Of a stretch of DNA of 64,000 nt, positions 53,382 to 61,197 are shown one piece after another. A program made the translations under genes and the position numbers. The stretch spans positions 1-64,000 of the forward strand of contig JAJDCS010000013.1 in NCBI GenBank assembly GCA_029260715.1, given 5' to 3'. The notes beneath the pieces were generated by a model, which worked only from the letters and a program-made list of their open reading frames with translations, ran no database searches and had not been told where the DNA came from. Numbering within the stretch: the stretch's first letter is position 1; the number at the start of each line of letters is the position of its first letter. This stretch comes from Phycisphaeraceae bacterium (GTDB lineage: Bacteria > Planctomycetota > Phycisphaerae > Phycisphaerales > Phycisphaeraceae).

Positions 53382-53748
53382 CAAATGGCCCTTTTGTGGG
53401 TTTGTGTCCAATTTCCGATCGCTTGAACTCTCTCCTAACAGCGAAAAAACGAAGCCCGGAATATAAAGAATACAAACTAAACCGTCAGGGCAGGCCTAAA
53501 AGATGCCCGCAAAACGATTAAATGAAGCCGAAGATGGGGATAGCTTGTGGATAATGCCCGGAATTTGCCTAAATATTGGGCAGCTTGGCGGCCGTGCTCT
53601 AATTTCAAGCGATGTCGGTATGTTCACCGCTTGGTTTAGTGGCGGCAGGCTTTCCGTAGGCGTGCGCGGCCCAAGGGGCAGCAATACAACTTCATCATTT
53701 TATAGTTCGCCAAGCCGTGGCGGTTTCTATCGGCCGCTTGATTGTTAA
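53382..53748. other. Intergenic region upstream of glnA
   Basis: 367 bp between glnA and the phosphomannomutase gene. The part nearest glnA is AT-rich on the minus strand (TTTGTATTCTTTATATTCC) and could hold the glnA promoter. No sigma-54 GG-N10-GC element was found. A forward open frame of 81 codons here looks random. Confidence 0.4.
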
Positions 53749-55179
53749 TCAGTGCGCGTCGGCGGGTTGACCGAGGATCGGCTTAAGCTCGCCAAGCAAG
53801 CGGTCGAGCGTGGGTTTGTCCTTTGCCTCGGCGTTGAGGCGCAGCAGCGGTTCTGTGTTGCTGGCTCGCACGTTGAACCACCACCCGCCTTGAGCGCCGT
53901 TGCGGTCCCACGCGTCGATGGTGATGCCGTCGAGGTTGTCCTGGTCGGCTGCTGCGGCGTACTTTTGTTTGAGCGCGTCTAGGACGGCTTGCTTGGCTTG
54001 GTCTGCTTCTTCGGGCTTGGCGGTCGGCACGCGGTAGTTGATCTCACCGCTCTGGGGGTATTTGAGGTACGGCTCGATGAGCTTGCTGATCGGTTGGTCG
54101 GAGTGGCTAAGGATGGAGGCGACGGCCGCGAAGGCGATGGCGCCGGAGTCGGCGAAGAAGTTGTCGCGGAAGTAGAAGTGACCCGACAGCTCGCCGCCGA
54201 AGACGCCTTGTGTCTCGCGGAGCAGGGCTTTCATGAACACGTGCCCCACACGGCTGCGGTGTGGGGAGCCGCCGTGGTGGGTGATGGCTTCATGCACGCT
54301 CTTGGAGGACCGCAGGTCGTAGATGATGGTGGATTTGGGGCTTTGCTCGAGGAAGTACTCAGCCAACAGCGCGGTGAGGTGGTCGCATCCGATGATTTGG
54401 CCGTTTTCGTCGGTGAGGATACAGCGGTCGGCGTCGCCGTCGAAGCAGACGCCCAGGTCGGCTTTGTGTTTGATGACGCCTTCTTGAGTCGGCTTCATGT
54501 TTTCGGGGACGAGGGGGTTGGGCTCGTGGACGAACGAGCCTGAGATCTCAAAATTGAGGGGCACAATCTCCATCTGGTCCAAGTCATCGAAAACCTGGGG
54601 GACCATTTTGCCTGCCATGCCGTTGGAGGCATCGATGAAGACCTTGAGCTTTCTTTTGCCGGGCTTGTAGAAGCCGAGGATGTGCTCGCGGTATTCTTCC
54701 CAGAGGTCTTGCTGGGTGAGTTTGCCCGTGGCGGGGATCGAGCCGGGGTCGCCCAATGACTGGGCGATTTCTTTGATCTCGTTGAGCCCGGTGTCGGAGC
54801 CGATGGGTTTGGCCAGCGGGCCGGAGATTTTGAAGCCGTTGTATTGGATTGGGTTGTGGCTGGCGGTGGTCTGGATGCCCCCGGCGCTGCCTAGGTGGTT
54901 GATGGCGAAGTAGATAAAGGAGGTGTCGCACAGGCCTAGGTCGACGACGTCTGTGCCCGCGGCGCGGAGGCCTTCGATCAGCGACGCGGCCAGCGACGGG
55001 GAGTGCGGGCGCATGTCGCGGCTGACCAAGACGGTGTTCTTCAACGCGGAGTTCGAGTCCGTGGCTTTCTGCTTGAGGAACCGGCCCGCGGCGCAGCCGA
55101 CCTTCCAAGCGGCCTGCTCGTTGACCTTGTCGGGGTAGGTCGCCCGGATGTCGTAAGCTTTAAAGATATCTTCGAGCAT
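53749..55179 (-). CDS. Phosphomannomutase / phosphoglucomutase
   Basis: 476 residues of the alpha-D-phosphohexomutase family. The phosphoserine loop is TASHNPIQYNGFK, the metal loop DGDADRC, the sugar loop GGELSGHFYF and the phosphate-binding C-terminal motif RASNTEPLLRLNAEA. All four domains are intact. It interconverts hexose 1- and 6-phosphates for glycan precursors. It begins with ATG 55179 (GAGG precedes). Mannose versus glucose preference cannot be read from sequence. Confidence 0.93.
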   Translation of the reverse strand: MLEDIFKAYDIRATYPDKVNEQAAWKVGCAAGRFLKQKATDSNSALKNTVLVSRDMRPHSPSLAASLIEGLRAAGTDVVDLGLCDTSFIYFAINHLGSAGGIQTTASHNPIQYNGFKISGPLAKPIGSDTGLNEIKEIAQSLGDPGSIPATGKLTQQDLWEEYREHILGFYKPGKRKLKVFIDASNGMAGKMVPQVFDDLDQMEIVPLNFEISGSFVHEPNPLVPENMKPTQEGVIKHKADLGVCFDGDADRCILTDENGQIIGCDHLTALLAEYFLEQSPKSTIIYDLRSSKSVHEAITHHGGSPHRSRVGHVFMKALLRETQGVFGGELSGHFYFRDNFFADSGAIAFAAVASILSHSDQPISKLIEPYLKYPQSGEINYRVPTAKPEEADQAKQAVLDALKQKYAAAADQDNLDGITIDAWDRNGAQGGWWFNVRASNTEPLLRLNAEAKDKPTLDRLLGELKPILGQPADAH

Positions 55180-55351
55180 CTATTCTCCTCAAGTGAAAGA
55201 AAGGTATCGATTCCCGGGTAATTCCGACAAACCGAGCAGATCATAACCGCCTTGGCTGGGGTCGGCGAGCACTCGGGGCATACACGGGCGGACGCTGTTA
55301 GCATGGCCCGCACCGCGATCGATATGCAGGCGGTGCCGACACCCAGTGCCG

Positions 55352-57544
55352 ATGACTAATCACCCGCGTAATTTAGATGCCACGGACACCGCGCTGCCGG
55401 CGCGTCGAGCGACGCCGATCGCCACGCGGTGGTGCCGCGTAGCGCTGTCGGTCTACTGGCCCGCGTTGGCCCTGGCGACACACTGGCCGCGGCTGGACTT
55501 CCCCAACCCGCCGGTCGGGCCGATTAACTTCGATAAAATCGTCCACAGCGGCGCTTTTGCGCTGTTGGCGACGCTGATGATTTTTGCCCGGCTCGCCGGC
55601 GCTCGCGGCTCGTTTTTAAAGGGGATCGTCGCGGGCACGCTGATCGCCGCGGGCTACGCCGCGGCTGACGAATTCACGCAAGCGGCGTTCGAGCGCACCG
55701 CGTCCCTATCCGACCTTGTCGCCAACCTAGTCGGTGTGTTCGGTGCCGGCTTTGGCATCTGGTGGTTTTACACAGCGGCAAGCGGCGCCGATGCGGAGGG
55801 GGAGCTTTCCAGCCCGGGCGACGTCGAGCGAAGCCCGGACGCGCCAGGGCCGCGGCAGTCTGTCGCGTTTGTCGGCCACGCCGTGGTGGTGAGCGTGATC
55901 ACGATGGTTTCGCGTGTTTTGGGGCTGGCGCGCGACGCGGTGATGGCAGCGTGTTTCGGGATGACAGCCGTGACGGACGCGTTCTGGATCGCGTTTGTGG
56001 TGCCCAACTTGTTTCGCCGCCTGTTTGGTGAGGGCGCGTTGAGCGCGGCGTTTATCCCGGTGTACAGTGACCTGTTAAAAAAAGACGCGCAAGCGGCGCG
56101 GCGGCTGGCGTGGCTGTGCGTGGCTGGGCTGGTGGTGGTGCTTAGCGCGGTGACGGTGGTGGGCGAGTTGGTGTTGGTGGGGCTGCTCCAGGCGCGCGCG
56201 TGGTCGAGTGAAACAAGCCTGGCGTTGCGCCTGACCATGGTCATGCTGCCGTACACACCGATGGTGTGCGTGGTGGCGCTGCTGGGGGGTGTGCTGCAGG
56301 TGCACGGGCGGTTCGGGCCGCCCGCGGCGGCGCCGGTGGTGTTGAACGTAGCCATGATCGCAGCGGCTGTGCTTGCCACGGGCGCGGCACAGGGCGTGGC
56401 CGATCACGAACACGCGATCATGGCTGTCTCGCTGAGCGTGTTGGCTGCCGGGCTGGTGCAGATGCTCTGGCAGTTTCTAGCGGTGTTGCGACACCAGCGG
56501 CTGGCGGCGGACCTGGCAGCGGGTTGGCCGGCGATGCGCACGGTGTTGGCCACCATGGTTCCGATGGTGCTGGCCCTGGCGGTGTTCCAGATCAACACGC
56601 TCTTGGACAGCCTGATCGCGTGGGGGCTGTCGCCCAAGGCCGGCGGGCCCGAGACGCTGTCGCTGTGGGGGTGGGAGGTTCACTACCCAGTCCAGCAAGG
56701 CGCGGTGACCGGCCTGCAGTACGCCCAGCGGTTGTACCAGTTCCCGCTGGGCGTGTTCGGGATCGCCATAGCCACGGCTATTTTCCCGGCCCTGGCGCAC
56801 GCCGCGTCAGTTGGGTCAGCAAAGCCCCATCCGGAAACCCCGAACCGCGCAAGTTCCGCACTGGCAGGCAAGCTGCCAGTGGCACCCGAGCGGGTGAGCG
56901 GGGGCGGAGCTTTCAGCGAGATCCTCCGCCACGGGCTCCGCCTGACGGTGTTCGTGGGGCTGCCCGCGAGTGTCGGTTTAATTTTGGTTCGGGTGCCGCT
57001 GGCCCGGGTGATGTTCGAGCGGCGCGCGTTTGAAGCCCAAGACGCGATCCGTGTGGCCACGATCCTGGCTGGGTACGCGTCGGGCGTGTGGGCGTACTCG
57101 ATGATCCACGTGCTCACGCGAGCGTTCTACGCGTTAAAAAACACACGCACGCCGCTGTCGGTGAGCATGGCGATGCTCACCGTGAACGTGGTGCTGAACG
57201 TGGCGTTGGTGTGGCGGCTGGGTGCGGCGGCGCTGGCGTGGTCGACGGCGCTGTGCGCGGCGGGGCAGGCGGCGTGGCTGCTGGTGGCCTTGCGGGGGCA
57301 TGTCGATCGGCCGGTGGACCGCGACGTCTGGTCGAGCTGGGCCAAGTCGGCGACGCTGACCGCCTTGATGGCCGCCGGGCTGTGGCTGATTATGCGTGTG
57401 CTCGACTCGCCGGATTTGTCGAGCAGGGATATGGCTGTGATGCTGGGGGTGCTGGTCGTCGTGGGTGTGGCCATTGTGTTCGGCGGTGCCAGGCTGTTGG
57501 GCATGGAGGAGCTGGGCTGGCTGCTGCGACGCCGGGCGAAATAA
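55352..57544 (+). CDS. VanZ domain fused to MurJ lipid II flippase
   Basis: About 730 residues. Residues ~20-145 are a VanZ-like domain with four hydrophobic segments (DKIVHSGAFALLATLM, DEFTQAAFERTASLSDLVAN). From ~175 there is a complete MurJ/MviN with about 13-14 helices: SRVLGLARDAVMAACFG, TDAFWIAFVVPNLFRRLFGEGALSAAFIPVY, SMIHVLTRAFYALKNTRTP. MurJ flips lipid II for peptidoglycan; VanZ-like domains affect envelope antibiotics. The linker between MurJ helices near residues 500-515 is encoded by a REP-like repeat (56855-56885). GTG 55346 is an alternative start. Confidence 0.9.
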   Translation: MTNHPRNLDATDTALPARRATPIATRWCRVALSVYWPALALATHWPRLDFPNPPVGPINFDKIVHSGAFALLATLMIFARLAGARGSFLKGIVAGTLIAAGYAAADEFTQAAFERTASLSDLVANLVGVFGAGFGIWWFYTAASGADAEGELSSPGDVERSPDAPGPRQSVAFVGHAVVVSVITMVSRVLGLARDAVMAACFGMTAVTDAFWIAFVVPNLFRRLFGEGALSAAFIPVYSDLLKKDAQAARRLAWLCVAGLVVVLSAVTVVGELVLVGLLQARAWSSETSLALRLTMVMLPYTPMVCVVALLGGVLQVHGRFGPPAAAPVVLNVAMIAAAVLATGAAQGVADHEHAIMAVSLSVLAAGLVQMLWQFLAVLRHQRLAADLAAGWPAMRTVLATMVPMVLALAVFQINTLLDSLIAWGLSPKAGGPETLSLWGWEVHYPVQQGAVTGLQYAQRLYQFPLGVFGIAIATAIFPALAHAASVGSAKPHPETPNRASSALAGKLPVAPERVSGGGAFSEILRHGLRLTVFVGLPASVGLILVRVPLARVMFERRAFEAQDAIRVATILAGYASGVWAYSMIHVLTRAFYALKNTRTPLSVSMAMLTVNVVLNVALVWRLGAAALAWSTALCAAGQAAWLLVALRGHVDRPVDRDVWSSWAKSATLTALMAAGLWLIMRVLDSPDLSSRDMAVMLGVLVVVGVAIVFGGARLLGMEELGWLLRRRAK
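56855..56885 (-). repeat. REP-like palindromic repeat inside the murJ fusion gene, copy C
   Basis: On the minus strand GTGCCACTGGCAGCTTGCCT then GCCAGTGCGG; arms CACTGGCAG (56859-56867) and CTGCCAGTG (56873-56881) are a perfect 9-bp stem with a 5-nt loop. It matches the intergenic copy A in 26 of 31 bases. In the protein it gives SALAGKLPVAP, in a loop between membrane helices; the frame is kept. Confidence 0.65.
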
Positions 57545-57556
57545 GGATCAGAAGGT

Positions 57557-58042
57557 ATGCCGTCAACCCAAACCACGGATGAACAGTTCATGGCGATTGC
57601 CCTGGACGCGTGTCGCAGAGGCGTTGAAGCGGGGCAGACGCCGTTTGGGGCATGCATTGTTCGTGACAACCAAGCCGTCGTTGCGACGCACAACCGCGTG
57701 TGGCTCGACACGGACATCACCGCTCACGCCGAGGTCTGCTGCCTGCGCGACGCGTGCAAGACCCTCAACACGATCGACCTGTCGGGCTGCACGGTCTACA
57801 GCACGACCGAGCCGTGCCCCATGTGCTTTAGCGCGATCCACTGGGCTAGGGTCGGGCGCGTGGTGTACGGCACGAGCATCGCCGACGCCGCGGCGTTCGG
57901 CTTCAACGAGCTGCGCGTCTCAAATGAAAAGCTCAAGTCGCTAGGCAGCTTAAGCACCGAGATCGTCGGCGGCGTGATGCAACAGGAGTCGGTCGCGTTG
58001 TTCGAGCGGTGGCGGGCGCGCGGCGATCACCACGCGTATTGA
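57557..58042 (+). CDS. Zinc-dependent nucleoside/base deaminase
   Basis: 161 residues of the cytidine/guanine/adenosine deaminase fold. Zinc site: HAEVCCLRD (His ligand and catalytic Glu) and EPCPMCFSAIHWA (two Cys ligands). It lacks the C-terminal lengthening seen in typical TadA; ADAAAFGFNEL and the spacing suit guanine deaminase or a broad nucleoside deaminase. Thirteen bp after the murJ fusion, perhaps co-transcribed. The start ATG 57557 follows AGAAGG. Confidence 0.85.
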   Translation: MPSTQTTDEQFMAIALDACRRGVEAGQTPFGACIVRDNQAVVATHNRVWLDTDITAHAEVCCLRDACKTLNTIDLSGCTVYSTTEPCPMCFSAIHWARVGRVVYGTSIADAAAFGFNELRVSNEKLKSLGSLSTEIVGGVMQQESVALFERWRARGDHHAY

Positions 58043-58055
58043 AAGCGGCTGATCG

Positions 58056-58739
58056 CTAATCTCTCTGGCGGTCGGCCTCGCGCACCGCCTGGCAGAACGC
58101 GCGGATGCGGGCCGCGTCTTTCACGCCTCTACTCGACTCAACACCGCTGGACACGTCCACGCCGTAGGGGCGTACCAGTGTGATCGCCTGCGCCACGTTT
58201 TCGGGTGTCAGCCCACCGGCGAGGAGCGTGGGCGGCAAGCCCGACACCGCGTCTGTTTTTTGAACCGAGGCGAGTGCCCGCCAATCGATCGCCCGCCCGG
58301 TGCCGCCGTCGGGCGCGGACGAGCCTTCTTGATCGGCTGGGTTATCCCAGAGCACCCCGGCCAGGCGGTTCCGCACCGCACGCCACGGGCTAACCACGGC
58401 TTCGAAGCCTTCAGGCCTGAACGCCAGCGCCTTGATCACGCGCAGTGGTGCGAGCTGCGCCGCTTCCTCGGGCGTCTCTCGGCCGTGCAGTTGGACCGTG
58501 CGCAACCCCAGCGTTCGCGAAGTCTCTTGCACCTGCTCGACGGGTACATTCACGAACAGCCCGACCGGCTCCACAAACGCGGGCAGGGCATCGATGATCC
58601 GGCTCGCCTGTTCATGGGTCACCAGTCGCGGTGACTCCGGTGCGAAGACCAGGCCGATGGCGTTTGCCCCCGCTTCGGCGGCGGCCAGGGCGGTGTCGGC
58701 GTCGCGCACGCCGCAGATCTTGATCCGTGTGCCTGTCAT
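58056..58739 (-). CDS. trpF: Phosphoribosylanthranilate isomerase
   Basis: 227 residues from ATG 58739; the longer frame to 58865 is rejected because the family starts at IKICGVRD. A TIM barrel with catalytic Cys in KICGV and the phosphate-binding end GVDVSSGVESSRGVKD. It converts phosphoribosylanthranilate to CdRP in tryptophan synthesis. No other trp gene is near. It is convergent with the deaminase gene and divergent from the glycosylase gene. Confidence 0.93.
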   Translation of the reverse strand: MTGTRIKICGVRDADTALAAAEAGANAIGLVFAPESPRLVTHEQASRIIDALPAFVEPVGLFVNVPVEQVQETSRTLGLRTVQLHGRETPEEAAQLAPLRVIKALAFRPEGFEAVVSPWRAVRNRLAGVLWDNPADQEGSSAPDGGTGRAIDWRALASVQKTDAVSGLPPTLLAGGLTPENVAQAITLVRPYGVDVSSGVESSRGVKDAARIRAFCQAVREADRQRD

Positions 58740-58814
58740 AAGCGGGTATTGTAGACGCGTCCGGCGGGCTTGTCGGGCCGACGCCGCGTTTGATACCGGC
58801 TTCAAAATAGGGGT

Positions 58815-59654
58815 ATGCTTGAGCCGATGGGACCTACCCGTGTCAGACGCGCGTTCCGCCAGCACCTAGCGACCGACCTGTTGCTGGGCGTGGACCGCGT
58901 GCCGATCGGCGTGGTGTCACCGCCCGCCCAAGAGGCGCCAAGCCCCAGCCAACCCATGGCCCGCCCCATGCGTGACGACGCGGCTGACGCGGGCCCGCCT
59001 CCGCAGCGCGCCGCGCCGGAGGCGAGGGTGGTTATCGCTTCGGCGCCGGGTATCGCCGGGGCGGACCGGCAGCGCAAGTTGCAGTTGCTCGAAACGATCG
59101 ACGCCAGCGAGGTGCGTGGGTGTACGAAGTGTGGCCTGTGCGACAGCCGCACGCAGACGGTCTTTGGCGAGGGCGACCCCGACGCGGCGTTGATGTTCAT
59201 CGGCGAAGGCCCTGGTGTACAAGAGGACCGGCTGGGCCGCCCGTTCGTGGGGCCGGCCGGTGACATGCTCAATAAGCAGATCGCCGCCATGGGCCTCGAA
59301 CGCGAGCAGGTGTACATCGCCAACGTGGTCAAATGTCGCCCGCCCAACAACCGCGCGCCCACCCCCCAAGAGGCCCAGACCTGCGGGGCGTACCTGTACC
59401 GGCAGGTCCAGATCATCAGCCCCAAAGTCATCGTCGCGCTGGGCGGCCCGGCGACGAAGCTGTTGCTGAACACCGTCAAGGGCATCACATCGATCCGCGG
59501 CACGTGGCACAGCTTCGATCAAATCCCCGGCATGACGCCCATCCCGGTTATGCCCACGTTCCACCCCGCGTACCTGCTGCGCGCGTATACCCCCGACACC
59601 AGAAAAAAAGTCTGGTCCGACCTGCAGAAGGCGATGCAACGATTGGGGGAATGA
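58815..59654 (+). CDS. Family 4 uracil-DNA glycosylase
   Basis: 279 residues. Residues 1-85 are a basic, Pro/Arg-rich extension. The catalytic domain has FIGEGPGVQEDRLGRPFVG (uracil-binding), and HPAYLLR near the C-terminus. Four cysteines suit the 4Fe-4S cluster of family 4: CTKCGLC, CRPPNNRAP and TC. It removes uracil from DNA for base-excision repair. It starts at ATG 58815. Confidence 0.9.
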   Translation: MLEPMGPTRVRRAFRQHLATDLLLGVDRVPIGVVSPPAQEAPSPSQPMARPMRDDAADAGPPPQRAAPEARVVIASAPGIAGADRQRKLQLLETIDASEVRGCTKCGLCDSRTQTVFGEGDPDAALMFIGEGPGVQEDRLGRPFVGPAGDMLNKQIAAMGLEREQVYIANVVKCRPPNNRAPTPQEAQTCGAYLYRQVQIISPKVIVALGGPATKLLLNTVKGITSIRGTWHSFDQIPGMTPIPVMPTFHPAYLLRAYTPDTRKKVWSDLQKAMQRLGE

Positions 59655-59673
59655 GCCCACCAGCCGTGTTGCG

Positions 59674-60486
59674 TCAGCCCGCCTGATCGAACAGCGACAC
59701 AAGCGTGCGCCGCGAGTTCACGCCCAGCTTGCGGTAGATGTTCTTCACGTGGACGTGCACGGTGTGCGGCGAGCGGTGGATGGTGTCTGCGATACGGCGT
59801 TCGGTGGCGTCCGAACGCAGGTATGTGAGGATCAGCCGTTCGGTGCGGCTGAGCTTGGCTAGCAGGTTCGCGGTGGTTACGTGAGACGGCTTGACGTATG
59901 CGCCGGTGCTGCCGTTGAAGTGCGGCAGGTAGACCCCGATCTCGCGTTTGTAGCCGGTCTGGATCACACGCGCCAGGGCCGGCTTGAGTTGCTTGAGTGG
60001 CTGTATCTCGCTGTCATCGAACGGCTGACCGGGCTCAAACCGCAGGTAGGCGATCATGCCCCACACCGGCCCGGACACTTTGAACGTCATGCAGTAAGCG
60101 TCAGCCACAAGCTCGTGGTCTTCTAGAGAGCAAAGCAGCCCTTGTGCCTCGTTTTCCGCTTGGGTGGTCAGCCACCGCAGGCTGAACGCGTTGTCGGTTA
60201 GGCCTAGATCCGCGGCGCACTCAAACATCGACCCGTGCTGGCCGGGCCAGGCTTTGAGCGCATCAGCCGTGGGAGGGGCTATCGATCGCCCGTTGACCGC
60301 TGTGTAAATAGCCGGGACACCCTGGGGTGTTTCAAATAGCCGAGCCGCACACGCGTCGGCCCCGACAATCGGCATGGAAACACCCGTGGCGTGGATCAGC
60401 GAGCCATACACCGCCGATTCAAGCCGCGTATAAACGTCCACTTCTTCGTTGTCGGTGGCAAGCAATGACATGTCCTGCTGTATCAT
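59674..60486 (-). CDS. LuxR-family transcriptional regulator
   Basis: 270 residues. The C-terminal 65 residues are a GerE/LuxR helix-turn-helix: LSRTERLILTYLRSDATERR, IADTIHRSPHTVHVHVKNIY, RKLGVNSRRTL. The N-terminal 190 residues form a mixed domain of unknown ligand (YCMTFKVSGPVWGMIAYLRF). It has no receiver Asp motif, so it is not a response regulator. It is divergent from the fliD region, so a link to motility is possible but unproven. Confidence 0.85.
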   Translation of the reverse strand: MIQQDMSLLATDNEEVDVYTRLESAVYGSLIHATGVSMPIVGADACAARLFETPQGVPAIYTAVNGRSIAPPTADALKAWPGQHGSMFECAADLGLTDNAFSLRWLTTQAENEAQGLLCSLEDHELVADAYCMTFKVSGPVWGMIAYLRFEPGQPFDDSEIQPLKQLKPALARVIQTGYKREIGVYLPHFNGSTGAYVKPSHVTTANLLAKLSRTERLILTYLRSDATERRIADTIHRSPHTVHVHVKNIYRKLGVNSRRTLVSLFDQAG

Positions 60487-60876
60487 CTAAAGCAATAAGG
60501 CTTTGTCGTTTTCATCGCCCCGGTACACACCTTCAAAAAAACCGCGATTGGGCAGGGGACACCTGCCACATCACTTCTAAGCCGTTCTGGTCATCTATAT
60601 CTACTTTGCCCCCGTACCGGTTATTCCAAAAATGCGCGTTGCCATTGCCCGGGTGACAAGATTTCGGGGGTGTAGCTAATTGGCAGCCAGATTTTGTTCG
60701 TTAAGTATTTGTACACATTTAGTTATCGCGGCGTTGGCCGCGAGGCGCGTGTTCCGATAACTCTTGCTTCTCGCAGGCAAATCGGGCCATCTGTGCGGGC
60801 TGTATCGGTTGTGTGGGTGATTTCAAGTGTTACCTCTATTCACGTCGATAAAGAGCAATACGTCAGAAGGGTGTTG
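60487..60876. other. Intergenic region between luxR-type gene and small gene
   Basis: 390 bp, divergent. It holds a stretch (60666-60686) that resembles the first 20 nt of a tRNA but no complete tRNA. The forward frame is open from 60694, but codons before 60877 look random and lack a ribosome site. Confidence 0.45.
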
Positions 60877-61125
60877 ATGCGCCCTGAGTTAGCGCGTCTT
60901 AACCGATTAGCTGGAGACGGGTTTATGGATCGGCGTGTAAGTCACAGTAACGTCATTGCAAAAAACGGCTTGCGACAGATGTACGGCCGGGTGCTTGCGA
61001 TGTGGGCGTCGGACAGGCTGACCGCCAAGACGCCAATGGTCTGGCCTTGCGATCGAGACCCGCAGGGTGATTTTCGCGATCACGATTGGCGGTGCCTGTA
61101 TCTGGGCAGCGTCTTAGATGATTAA
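60877..61125 (+). CDS. Small unknown protein upstream of fliD
   Basis: 82 residues from ATG 60877, which has AGAAGG upstream. Trp- and Arg-rich (YGRVLAMWASDRLTAKTPMV, DHDWRCLYLGSV). No known motif, no membrane helix. It ends 72 bp before fliD and may share its transcript. Evidence for coding is modest. Confidence 0.4.
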   Translation: MRPELARLNRLAGDGFMDRRVSHSNVIAKNGLRQMYGRVLAMWASDRLTAKTPMVWPCDRDPQGDFRDHDWRCLYLGSVLDD

Positions 61126-61197
61126 GGCTGTTGAAGAGGCCTTTGGGGTCGTTGATAGGCCGGGGCTACGAATGAGCGTGTCGGAGGCAACCGGGTC

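Noticed and set aside
53503-53748. 81-codon forward frame between glnA and the phosphomannomutase gene
   Set aside because: No ribosome site, random-looking composition, and it ends at the stop codon of the opposite gene.
60694-60876. N-terminal extension of the small gene before fliD
   Set aside because: TTG start without ribosome site, random residues, and a better ATG at 60877.
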